64,000 nt of DNA from JAOZTV01 sp965371805. GTDB lineage: Bacteria > Acidobacteriota > Aminicenantia > UBA2199. The stretch is taken from the NCBI GenBank assembly GCA_965371805.1, contig CBDUZW010000005.1:62001-126000 (forward strand), read 5' to 3'. The notes under the pieces were generated by a model. That model saw only the letters and a program-made list of their open reading frames with translations. It had not been told where the DNA came from and did not search any database. The translations under genes were made by a program, and so were the position numbers. Of this stretch, positions 43,788-51,800 are shown piece by piece. Position 1 is the stretch's first letter. Every line of letters begins with the position of its first letter.

Positions 43788-43993
43788 AAATCATCTCCTA
43801 TTATAATTTAAAATAAAATTCAACCAATACGAACCCAATGCCAAATTAAATTCATTGTTTCATATATTAACAACGATTTAAGTAATAAAAATGTTTCAAT
43901 ATATTGTTTTTTCTTTTTTAACCGGTCACTATTTGATTAACTTTAATCATATTTTCAATTAAATACTGACATAAAAATAAATAGTCACCAAAC

Positions 43994-44022
43994 TTGATAT
44001 AATAATATTAATTAAGTAATAT
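43994..44022 (+). promoter_or_regulatory. promoter of the TPP fusion gene
   Basis: TTGATA (43994-43999), 17 bp, TAATAT (44017-44022), followed by CTGGAGGGAAAT and the ATG at 44061. The -10 region is full of TAATATTA repeats. Confidence 0.6.
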
Positions 44023-44060
44023 TAATTTTTAATATTAGAATAATATATCTGGAGGGAAAT

Positions 44061-46661
44061 ATGTCAAAAGAAAAGCCAAGTATAACTCCATTAAAGAATG
44101 GCCCCTTACTTGTAAAAAATCTGGTGAATTTTTATAATTCAAGAGGTGAAAAAATTGAGACTAAACCCAGTTTTGCTTTATGCAGATGTGGCGCTTCCAA
44201 AACAAAGCCTACCTGTGATGGAACTCATTTGAGCATTGGTTTTACTGATAATAAAGAAGAAGGCATCACAACTGACAGGAAAGATACATATAAAGGAAAA
44301 AAGATAACAATTCATGATAATCGTGGAATTTGTTCACATGCAGCTTTTTGCACAGACAATCTCCCGGGTGTATTTCGAATGGGAACAGAACCATGGATCG
44401 ATCCGGAAGCAGCTGATGTTGAAGAAATTATAAGAGTAATAAAAATGTGCCCTTCAGGTGCATTGAGCTATAGCATAAATGAATCTGAAACTAAAGATTT
44501 TTTTGAAGATGCAGAGATAATTGTATCAAAAAATGGACCTTTTGATATAAGGGGACATATTGAAATAAAAGAGACCCATTTAGGAGATGATGCATCAAAA
44601 GAACATTACAGCTTATGCCGTTGTGGAAAATCAGCAAACAAACCTCGTTGTGACGGTGCCCACTGGTACGCTGCATTTAAGGATGATGAAGCCCTGACAA
44701 TTTCTGCAGCAAACCGGCAGAGGGAGAACCAGGAACCTCAAATGATAAAGGTGGCTGAAATTAATGAATTAGTTGATAATAGCACCAAAAAACTTAACCT
44801 GCTCTCTCAACAAATCCTTCTTTCTAAAGTTAATGGAAAATATGGCGCTGTTGAAGGGATCTGCCCTCATCAGGGTGGGCCTCTTATTGACTCAAAAGTT
44901 GAGGAAGGACTTATTCGTTGCCCATGGCACGGGCATCCATTTGATCCTATTAGTGGAAAATCTCTGGGAAATGACAAGAATCTGAAAACCTATATTGTAG
45001 AAGAATTTGTAGATGGTATTTATATTAAGGTTGAACAATCTAAAAAATCTGAATGGACAATCAGCCATGTAATATCAGAAACTCTAGTTAACTGGGGCAT
45101 TAAGCATGTCTTTGGTATGGTGGGCCATTCCAATTTAGGAATAGCCGAAGCACTTCGGGTTCAGGAAGAAAAAGGAAAGATCAAATACATTGGCATACGG
45201 CATGAGGGTGCCGCAGCATTTGCCTGTTCAGGTTATTCCAAAATTAGTGGAAAGCCAGCTGTTTGTTTTACGATTGCAGGTCCTGGAGCAACCAATCTTA
45301 TCACAGGGCTATGGGATGCTCATGTTGACCGCACTCCGGTATTGGCTATAACCGGACAGGTTAACACTCAATTTTTTGGTCCAGGTTCTTTTCAGGAACT
45401 TGACTTGAAAGAGGTATTTCAGACAGTAGCTCCATTCAGTAAATTGGTTTTGCCGGAAAGTAAACATGCTGAGCTGGCCTCCCTTGCAATGAAACATGCA
45501 ATTGTTCAACGCAATGTATCACATTTGATCATTCCTGATGATGTTCAAACATTGGATGCTGGAAATAGTGGGCCTGGTTTTCCCGATGGCCGGCTGACTG
45601 ACTCAAGGATCTCACCATCTGCAGATTCAGTAGATTTAGCAATGTATCGAATTTGGAAAACAAAACGCCCGGCAATTATTGTTGGATATGGCGCTCGAAA
45701 TGATATGGATAAAATTATAAATTTTGCAGAAAAACTAAGAGCACCAGTTTTGACTACCTTTAAAGGAAAAGGACAAATTTCAGATAGCCATAGTCTTGCT
45801 GTTGGTGTTTTGGGCAAAAGCGGCACACCTCTATCTGCATACTATATGAATTCAGCTGATCTTTTGATCGTTTTTGGTGCTTCTTTCTCACAACATACGG
45901 GAATCGATAAATCAAAACCAATAATACAGGTTGATTTTGAACAGATGGCCCTGGGAAAATTTCATGCAGTTGACAATCCTATATGGGGTGATGTTGGAAT
46001 TACTTCAGATCTTTTTTCAGATAAACTGGCAGACTATTCCCAGTCAAAAATTACCATTGAAGAGATAGCAGAAAAAAAACTGGCATGGCAGGAGGAAAAA
46101 AGGGAGCGCTCTCTGGAAAGCAATAATAATGGACTGAACTCTCTTCATATTATGAACAAATTATCTGAACTTTTGCCGGATAATGCTATTATCAGCCTGG
46201 ATGTAGGAAATAATACTTATTCTTTCGGAAGATATTTTGAATGTAAAAAACACAGGGTTATTTTATCAGGATATCTTGGCTCTATTGGATTTAGCTTTCC
46301 TGCAGCTATGGGTGCTTATTATGCTGAACCAGATACCCCTATAATATCTATAAGTGGTGATGGCGGATTTGGGCAGTATATGACCGAGTTCAACACTGCC
46401 GTTCTCAATAAAATGAATATTACCCATGTTTTACTTAATAATAATGAATTAGGAAAAATATCTAAAGAACAGAGGGATGTAAAAATGCCGGAATGGCAGA
46501 CAAAACTTAATAATCCAAATTTTGCTGAATATGCAAATAACTGCGGCGGTTTTGGCATTAGAGTTACTAAAAATGAGGAATTGGACGGATCAATCTTTAA
46601 GGCATTGAGCTATAATGGACCATCGATCATAGAAATCATTTCTGATCCCTTATTGACTTAA
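44061..46661 (+). CDS. CDGSH-Fer4-CDGSH-Rieske-thiamine pyrophosphate enzyme fusion
   Basis: An 866-aa multidomain redox protein, unusual in combining five modules. First CDGSH iron-sulfur motif: C41, C43, C52, H56 (CRCGASKTKPTCDGTH). A divergent 4Fe-4S (Fer4_19-like) domain with C91, C97 and C130. Second CDGSH: C186, C188, C197, H201. A Rieske domain with CPHQGG (C268, H270) and CPWHGH (C287, H290). Finally (about 332-866) a complete acetolactate-synthase/pyruvate-oxidase-type TPP enzyme: the catalytic Glu in RHEGAAAFA and the TPP-Mg motif SGDGGFGQ...NN. An FAD- or quinone-linked 2-oxoacid decarboxylase with built-in electron relay is a reasonable inference; the substrate is unknown. It is cytoplasmic and monocistronic, with GGAGGGAAAT before its ATG. 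Confidence 0.9.
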   Translation: MSKEKPSITPLKNGPLLVKNLVNFYNSRGEKIETKPSFALCRCGASKTKPTCDGTHLSIGFTDNKEEGITTDRKDTYKGKKITIHDNRGICSHAAFCTDNLPGVFRMGTEPWIDPEAADVEEIIRVIKMCPSGALSYSINESETKDFFEDAEIIVSKNGPFDIRGHIEIKETHLGDDASKEHYSLCRCGKSANKPRCDGAHWYAAFKDDEALTISAANRQRENQEPQMIKVAEINELVDNSTKKLNLLSQQILLSKVNGKYGAVEGICPHQGGPLIDSKVEEGLIRCPWHGHPFDPISGKSLGNDKNLKTYIVEEFVDGIYIKVEQSKKSEWTISHVISETLVNWGIKHVFGMVGHSNLGIAEALRVQEEKGKIKYIGIRHEGAAAFACSGYSKISGKPAVCFTIAGPGATNLITGLWDAHVDRTPVLAITGQVNTQFFGPGSFQELDLKEVFQTVAPFSKLVLPESKHAELASLAMKHAIVQRNVSHLIIPDDVQTLDAGNSGPGFPDGRLTDSRISPSADSVDLAMYRIWKTKRPAIIVGYGARNDMDKIINFAEKLRAPVLTTFKGKGQISDSHSLAVGVLGKSGTPLSAYYMNSADLLIVFGASFSQHTGIDKSKPIIQVDFEQMALGKFHAVDNPIWGDVGITSDLFSDKLADYSQSKITIEEIAEKKLAWQEEKRERSLESNNNGLNSLHIMNKLSELLPDNAIISLDVGNNTYSFGRYFECKKHRVILSGYLGSIGFSFPAAMGAYYAEPDTPIISISGDGGFGQYMTEFNTAVLNKMNITHVLLNNNELGKISKEQRDVKMPEWQTKLNNPNFAEYANNCGGFGIRVTKNEELDGSIFKALSYNGPSIIEIISDPLLT

Positions 46662-46692
46662 TGAAATGAAAGGAAATAAATTGGTTAAAAAA

Positions 46693-46731
46693 ACTGCCTC
46701 AAAACAGAGATTTCTATTGTTATGAGGCAGT
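46693..46731 (-). terminator. terminator of the barrel-protein gene
   Basis: ACTGCCTCA (46693-46701) pairs with TGAGGCAGT (46723-46731), with extra pairing inside. On the minus strand the stem is followed by TTTTTTT (46686-46692), a classical intrinsic terminator; it may also serve the convergent TPP gene. Confidence 0.85.
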
Positions 46732-46759
46732 AGATCCTATACGTTATATCTGAATATTA

Positions 46760-47698
46760 TTAGAAATTAAATTGAAAACCGCAGCCAAATGCAAACCCCT
46801 TCAAATCACTTCTTGAACTGTCAACAAACCGGTAAGAAAGAATTCCACTTAATTTCAAATGACTATTTAAATTGATAAAGACATCAATTTGCGGTTCGAA
46901 GATATAAAAGATTTTTCCATCATGGAGATCAAAATCAAATATATCCCAGTGGTTATCATCACACCAGTCATTATGCCAGCCATGATCATCTCCCACTTTA
47001 CTTTCAGATCCAGCTCCCAATAAGGCTGAAAGTCTGAAATTAACCAGATCACCGGGATTAAAATTATATCCAATCATAAACCCACCATAGCCGAGTAGTA
47101 CATCCTCATCTTCAAGTTCATCATCCCTGGTTGCAAGTGAAATATTCCCGTATCCGCCAAATCCCAATAATAATTTTTCTCCTAATATTACACCAATACT
47201 CCCTCCCATTAAGAACTGTCTCTTGTCATTTAAAAAAGTTGATTTAACAGATGATTCCAGGAAAAAATTCACCTTATGTTTTCCTTTTAGAAGACTTTTT
47301 CTAGAGATCCGACGTTCTTTAAAATATTTTTTAACTTTGCGTTTGAACGATTTTTTCTTGCTAAAATCGCTCATCTGTAAATTTAATCTTCCATCTTTTA
47401 TAAGTATCAAATTCCGGATATAAAAATGTTTCCCATTTGATAATAGCGTAAAATGATATTCACCTGGTTCGAATGAAATTGATGTCACCTTTCCGTACTC
47501 TTTACTAATTTCTGTGACTATTTCACCCGATTTGTCTTTTGCAATTAACCTGCCCTCTACATCTTCTAAAAGATCAATTGTAGCAGTAGACTGAACTATA
47601 ATTTCTTCATTATTACTATCCTGCAGCATTGCAGATAATCCATGTGAGAATATTGAAACCAATAAAATCACCCATACATAAAAACTTAACTTTTTCAT
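46760..47698 (-). CDS. outer-membrane barrel protein paralogous to the caspase C-terminal domain
   Basis: A 312-aa protein with a signal peptide (1-23). A short beta domain (about 35-110) with SFEPGEYHFTLLSNGKHF resembles the linker in the caspase protein, and a C-terminal barrel (about 140-312) is plainly homologous to the last 165 residues of the caspase protein: GEKLLLGFGGYGNIS, LLGYGGFMIGYNF, LSYRFVDSSRSDLKG and a terminal F. A His/Asp/Trp-rich loop (HGWHNDWCDDNHWDIFDFDLHD) may bind metal. It is divergent from the ECF sigma operon and shares its promoter motif, so it is a likely co-regulated partner. It lacks the peptidase domain. Confidence 0.8.
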   Translation of the reverse strand: MKKLSFYVWVILLVSIFSHGLSAMLQDSNNEEIIVQSTATIDLLEDVEGRLIAKDKSGEIVTEISKEYGKVTSISFEPGEYHFTLLSNGKHFYIRNLILIKDGRLNLQMSDFSKKKSFKRKVKKYFKERRISRKSLLKGKHKVNFFLESSVKSTFLNDKRQFLMGGSIGVILGEKLLLGFGGYGNISLATRDDELEDEDVLLGYGGFMIGYNFNPGDLVNFRLSALLGAGSESKVGDDHGWHNDWCDDNHWDIFDFDLHDGKIFYIFEPQIDVFINLNSHLKLSGILSYRFVDSSRSDLKGFAFGCGFQFNF

Positions 47699-47734
47699 AT
47701 TATTTTCTCCTTAAATAATTTCTCAAACTATTAA

Positions 47735-47761
47735 AACACTGATCTAATGAAAAGATGTCAC
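47735..47761 (-). promoter_or_regulatory. ECF-type promoter of the barrel gene
   Basis: Minus strand GTGACA (47756-47761), 16 bp, GTGTT (47735-47739). It is identical in both hexamers and spacing to the promoter of the sigma operon across the divergent gap. Confidence 0.75.
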
Positions 47762-47814
47762 TTTATTCTTAAATTGATGTTATTAAACAAAATCTGTTTT
47801 TTTTTATTTTATTG

Positions 47815-47841
47815 GTGACACATTCTTACAAGAATTGTGTT
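47815..47841 (+). promoter_or_regulatory. ECF-type promoter of the sigma-antisigma-caspase operon
   Basis: GTGACA (47815-47820), 16 bp, GTGTT (47837-47841). The spacer and ends form an imperfect dyad (ACACATTCTT-AC-AAGAATTGTGT). Transcription would begin near 47850. Confidence 0.75.
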
Positions 47842-47874
47842 ATATACTTATGTGATAAAAAAGGAATGGATAAT

Positions 47875-48363
47875 ATGGTTGTTGATGTTGAAGAATGGTA
47901 TAAAAAATATGGACCTATGGTAATGCGTAGATGTATGAAACTGCTTAGAGATGAGCAGCTGGCAATACAGGCGATGCAGGATGTTTTTGTGAAAGTCCTG
48001 AATTATAAAGAGAGGATTAAAGATGAATATCCCTCCGGGCTTTTATATAGGATCGCAACTAATTTATGTTTAAATATCATAAGGGATGAGAAAAAAAATA
48101 TTCATCCTCAAAGTGAAGAGATTCTAAATACAATTGCTACCTATGATGAAATTGAAAATAAATCCATATTCGGAATTCTTCTGGATCAGATATTTCTAAA
48201 GGAGGATGAATCTACAAGAGTAATTGCAACGCTATACTTTGTGGATAAAATGACCTGGAGTGAGGTAGCAAGTACGGTTAATATGTCAGTTTCAGGGGTT
48301 AGAAAAAGAATGAGAGTTTTTACAAAAAAAATAAAAGAACAGGAGGGGGTTTTAAATGGTTAA
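47875..48363 (+). CDS. ECF RNA polymerase sigma factor
   Basis: A 162-aa sigma-70 family extracytoplasmic-function sigma factor. Region 2 (about 15-75: MKLLRDEQLAIQAMQDVFVKVLNYKE, then LLYRIATNLCLNIIR) and region 4 (about 110-160: IATLYFVDKMTWSEVASTVNMSVSGVRKRM) are clear. The start at 47875 has AAGGA 9 nt before it; the TTG at 47812 lies within the promoter. Its gene ends overlapping the anti-sigma start by 8 nt. The GTGACA-N16-GTGTT motif upstream suggests it drives its own operon and the divergent barrel gene. It probably responds to envelope stress. Confidence 0.9.
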   Translation: MVVDVEEWYKKYGPMVMRRCMKLLRDEQLAIQAMQDVFVKVLNYKERIKDEYPSGLLYRIATNLCLNIIRDEKKNIHPQSEEILNTIATYDEIENKSIFGILLDQIFLKEDESTRVIATLYFVDKMTWSEVASTVNMSVSGVRKRMRVFTKKIKEQEGVLNG

Positions 48364-49171
48364 TATAAAAATAAACGATCTAAAATTAGAACAGTATCGT
48401 TTGGGCGAACTCCATGATGAAGAAATGTTATTAATTAAAAAAAAAATAGAATTAGATTCTGAATTACAAAATAGATTAAAAAAAATTGAAGAAGAGGAAA
48501 AATTATTTCACAAAGAGATATCCTCTGAAGAGATGATTGGAGATATTCTAAATAAACATCAATCTAAAAATATCAAATCAAAAAGAAAATTTTCTTTTTC
48601 CCCTGTACTGGTACCTATAATGATTATTACAGTACTGGTATCTATTACGATATTCACTCAATTTAATAAAGAACCGGTCCATAAAACAACCCAGGACAAA
48701 GATATTCTTCGAGTAAAAGGGGAAGGTGGGAAATTAAAAGAAGATCCAAAAATATTTTTATTCAAAAAAACAGACACTAAAAAGGTTGAAAATGTAAAAA
48801 ATAATTCTCTGGGGCAAGAAGGTGATCTCTTTCAAATCGCTTATACTGCCGGTACTAAGAAATATGGTATAATATTTTCTCTGGATGGGAAAGGGGCTTA
48901 TACTCTCCACTTTCCTGAAACAAAAGACAAAGAGTGCAGGTTGAAACAGGGGCAATTGGTATATCTGGAACACTCATATGAGTTGGATAATGCACCGGAT
49001 TTTGAACAGTTCTGGTTTATAAGTTCAGAAATAAAAATTGACATAGCAGGGATAATAAAGATGATAAAAAAAGGGAAAATTAAAGATTTAATGGACACTT
49101 CAGCAAAGTTTTCACTTCCAGATCATTTTTCTCAACACTCAATATTGGTCAAGAAGAGAGGGATACAATGA
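48356..49171 (+). CDS. anti-sigma factor-like membrane protein
   Basis: A 271-aa single-pass protein. The N-terminal 78 residues are charged and helical and would bind the sigma factor; one transmembrane helix lies at about 82-101; the remainder is periplasmic. In the C-terminal domain, GDLFQIAYTAGTKKYGIIFSLDGKG and LDNAPDFEQFWFISS resemble the DUF4384-like domain that accompanies caspase genes in other bacteria. No zinc HxxxCxxC motif is present. Its start overlaps the sigma gene by 8 nt and its stop overlaps the caspase start (ATGA), so three proteins are coupled. Confidence 0.75.
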   Translation: MVNIKINDLKLEQYRLGELHDEEMLLIKKKIELDSELQNRLKKIEEEEKLFHKEISSEEMIGDILNKHQSKNIKSKRKFSFSPVLVPIMIITVLVSITIFTQFNKEPVHKTTQDKDILRVKGEGGKLKEDPKIFLFKKTDTKKVENVKNNSLGQEGDLFQIAYTAGTKKYGIIFSLDGKGAYTLHFPETKDKECRLKQGQLVYLEHSYELDNAPDFEQFWFISSEIKIDIAGIIKMIKKGKIKDLMDTSAKFSLPDHFSQHSILVKKRGIQ

Positions 49172-50772
49172 AAAAGCTCTTTACTTTTTCTGTTTTCTTT
49201 TTAGTTATCTTATTGATGATATCCCAATTAAATTACACCCAGAGCAATGAACTTAATAAGAAAAACATAAAAAGAATTTCATTAATGGTCGGATGTAATC
49301 GTGGTGGAGGCAACAGAATTAAATTAAAATATGCAGTCTCTGATGCCCGAAATATAAGTAAGGTCATGGAGGAGATGGGTGGTATTTTACCTGAGGATAA
49401 TATGCTTCTTGGAGATCCAAGCCGGGTACTTTTTTTACAAACTTTTCAGAGGTTAAAAAACAGGGTAAATGAATTAAGTAAAAATTATAAAGTAGAGGTA
49501 ATCATATATTATTCAGGCCATTCTGATAACGAAGGAATATTATTGGGTCAGGAAAGGGTCTATTATAAAGAGCTTAAAGAAGTTATTGGCAGGTTGGATG
49601 CAGATGTAAGAATTGCTATTCTGGATTCCTGTTCATCCGGTGCATTTACACGTATCAAAGGCGGAAAAAAGAGAGCTGCATTTTTAATTGATGATGCCTA
49701 TAATATGACTGGGTATGCAGTTATGACCTCCAGCTCCTCTGATGAAGCATCTCAGGAATCTGAAAATTTAAGAGGATCCTTTTTTACACATAATCTTGTT
49801 GCCGGACTTCGGGGTGCGGCCGATATGAGTGGAGATCAGAAAGTTACATTGAGTGAAGCATATCAGTATGCTTTTAATGAAACCTTAACTCAGACAACCC
49901 ATACTTTTAGTGGTCCTCAACATCCCAATTATAATATAGAAATGAGTGGAACCGGCGATGTAGTGATGACTGACCTGAGAAAAAACAAAACCCTTTTGGT
50001 CTTGAATAAAGAAATTTTCGGAAAAATCTTTATACACGATATAGATGATCATCTTGTACTTGAATTTCGAAAGCATGCAGGTAAGGAAATCAGTTTAGGA
50101 CTTGATGAAGGTAAACACAGAATAACAATGATTGCTGATAACAAAACCAGTGAATTTTTTGTAAATCTAAAATCCGGAAAAAAATCATTCGTTTTTCAAA
50201 CAGATTTCTTACATACAGATCGTATTATCACTAGATCCAGAGGAGGAAAAACTCAAAATATTCAACACAAAAAAAAAAGAAAATTTAACTTTTTTATTGA
50301 GATGAATTTAAGCACCTTAAAAACAAATAATGTTAAACAAACTCTCTTTGGAGCCAATACCGGAATTGTGTTAGATAATAATTTAATACTCGGATTTGGG
50401 GGATATGGAAACCTGTCAGTAGTAAAAGTCCCAGAGGGACTTGATGATAATTATACAATCGGTGGATATGGTGGTTTAATTTTTGGGTATGAGTTTTTTT
50501 CGAATAAAAAAATCAATCTACGTTTAACAACTCTCTGGGGAGCCGGAGTCGAAATTAAAGCAAAAAAACAGGATTTGTTCAGTTGGGACTACGATCCTTT
50601 TCTAAATGAGGATGCAGAACCTTTTTTTATCCTTGAGCCTGAATTATCTACAGTCATTAATTTAAATAGGAATGTTAAATTTAAAATCGGACTGGGTTAC
50701 AGGATTGTTGGTGAAACCAGAAGTGACATAAAAGGTCCGGCATTAAATGGTACAATTCATTTCCGTTTTTAA
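49168..50772 (+). CDS. caspase-family peptidase fused to an outer-membrane beta-barrel
   Basis: A 534-aa exported protein. Signal peptide (1-25), then a caspase-like (C14, metacaspase-type) domain with catalytic His118 in IYYSGHSD and Cys155 in LDSCSSGAF. A Ca-binding-like loop DMSGDQKVTLSE (about 219-230) follows. A short beta linker (about 280-350) and a C-terminal barrel (about 370-534) end in HFRF, the usual outer-membrane signal. The barrel is shared with the protein at 46760-47698. Cleavage after Arg or Lys would be expected if it follows bacterial metacaspases, but the target is unknown. It is translationally coupled to the anti-sigma gene, so the protease may be induced by the sigma factor. 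Confidence 0.88.
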   Translation: MKKLFTFSVFFLVILLMISQLNYTQSNELNKKNIKRISLMVGCNRGGGNRIKLKYAVSDARNISKVMEEMGGILPEDNMLLGDPSRVLFLQTFQRLKNRVNELSKNYKVEVIIYYSGHSDNEGILLGQERVYYKELKEVIGRLDADVRIAILDSCSSGAFTRIKGGKKRAAFLIDDAYNMTGYAVMTSSSSDEASQESENLRGSFFTHNLVAGLRGAADMSGDQKVTLSEAYQYAFNETLTQTTHTFSGPQHPNYNIEMSGTGDVVMTDLRKNKTLLVLNKEIFGKIFIHDIDDHLVLEFRKHAGKEISLGLDEGKHRITMIADNKTSEFFVNLKSGKKSFVFQTDFLHTDRIITRSRGGKTQNIQHKKKRKFNFFIEMNLSTLKTNNVKQTLFGANTGIVLDNNLILGFGGYGNLSVVKVPEGLDDNYTIGGYGGLIFGYEFFSNKKINLRLTTLWGAGVEIKAKKQDLFSWDYDPFLNEDAEPFFILEPELSTVINLNRNVKFKIGLGYRIVGETRSDIKGPALNGTIHFRF

Positions 50773-50823
50773 AGAAAACAACTGGCCTTTATTTATATTT
50801 CAATGGAATATTTGAGATTATAG

Positions 50824-50859
50824 TCAGCTCAAAGGATTTTTAGAAATCCCTTGAGCTGA
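50824..50859. terminator. bidirectional hairpin terminator
   Basis: TCAGCTCAAAGGATTT (50824-50839) and AAATCCCTTGAGCTGA (50844-50859) pair at 15 of 16 positions around a 4-nt loop, between the convergent caspase and DUF4097 genes. The plus strand continues into ACTATTTTTTC. Confidence 0.85.
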
Positions 50860-50866
50860 AGTAAAA

Positions 50867-51799
50867 CTATTTTTTCTTTCTGATATAAATATTGCCGTTC
50901 CAGGTTTTACAAAAAAGTTCTTCTCCACCACCATTCAGTGTTGCGTAAACAGTATTGTCAAATTTAACTTTGAATTTCCCTGAATCACTTTTATCAACTG
51001 TTTTTCTTGATTTAGAACTGTTTTTGTCCACTATTAATTTATAATCACTGTATATTTCTCCACGATTAGTTTTCAATTTTAATTTAAATTTTGAATTACC
51101 TGGGAGAGTTACATCCACATCACCATTAAAAGATGAAAAAGCCATCGGTTTATTTAAAGATATTTTATTAAAGGCAACAGTAACCTCTCCATTCATTGTA
51201 TTGGCCACAACCGACCCGCTGATATTGGTCATTTTAATAGATCCATTATGATGTTTAACAACATGATCTCCTACCAATCCGTTTACCAGTATGGTACCAC
51301 CATTCATGAGGGAAAGTTTAACTGAAGTTTTAAAGGGAACCTTAACTCTGATTAAAAGAGACTTCCGGGAAGAATATGTGTTATTTTTAATAACAACATG
51401 ATTACCCTCTTCCTCTACAGAGAGGGTTATGCCGGGATTTGAAATTTTAAACATACCCTTTGCTTTATCATTCTTTTTTTTCTCAGCTCTTTCACCTCTT
51501 TCCTCGACTCTTTCTCTGGATCTTTCGCGCCTTTCCCGACTTTTCTCACTATTTAATTTTTTAAGGGTTTCTATATTAACAACCTCAACCAGGACATTTT
51601 TTCCCGAATAACCGCTAATATTAAGATCATTATTCATTAACTTTACCTCTAGAAAAACAGGTGCTCCAGGCTTACTAAGTGGTACATCAATTGTATCAAC
51701 TATTTTTTCCTTCTGCGCATTTAGTGATACTCCAATCCCTAATGTCCATACAACCATTAAACTTAAAACAATTCTTAAATAATTTTTAATATTTTTCAT
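50867..51799 (-). CDS. secreted DUF4097-family beta-strand repeat protein
   Basis: A 310-aa protein with a signal peptide (1-29). The body is a right-handed beta-helix-like adhesin fold with short repeated strands (VKHHNGSIKMTNISGSVVANTMNGEVTV), typical of DUF4097. A central Arg/Glu-rich stretch (residues about 85-115, ERRERSRERVEERGERAEKK) is unusual and probably a flexible charged linker. AAAAGGAGTGTAAA precedes the ATG. It is the last gene of the second ECF operon, one base after its paralogue. DUF4097 proteins often co-occur with ECF sigma factors, but their role is unknown. Confidence 0.8.
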   Translation of the reverse strand: MKNIKNYLRIVLSLMVVWTLGIGVSLNAQKEKIVDTIDVPLSKPGAPVFLEVKLMNNDLNISGYSGKNVLVEVVNIETLKKLNSEKSRERRERSRERVEERGERAEKKKNDKAKGMFKISNPGITLSVEEEGNHVVIKNNTYSSRKSLLIRVKVPFKTSVKLSLMNGGTILVNGLVGDHVVKHHNGSIKMTNISGSVVANTMNGEVTVAFNKISLNKPMAFSSFNGDVDVTLPGNSKFKLKLKTNRGEIYSDYKLIVDKNSSKSRKTVDKSDSGKFKVKFDNTVYATLNGGGEELFCKTWNGNIYIRKKK

Positions 51800-51800
51800 T

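Noticed and set aside
47812..47874. Longer N terminus for the first ECF sigma factor
   Set aside because: These bases contain the promoter motif and give residues unlike any sigma factor.
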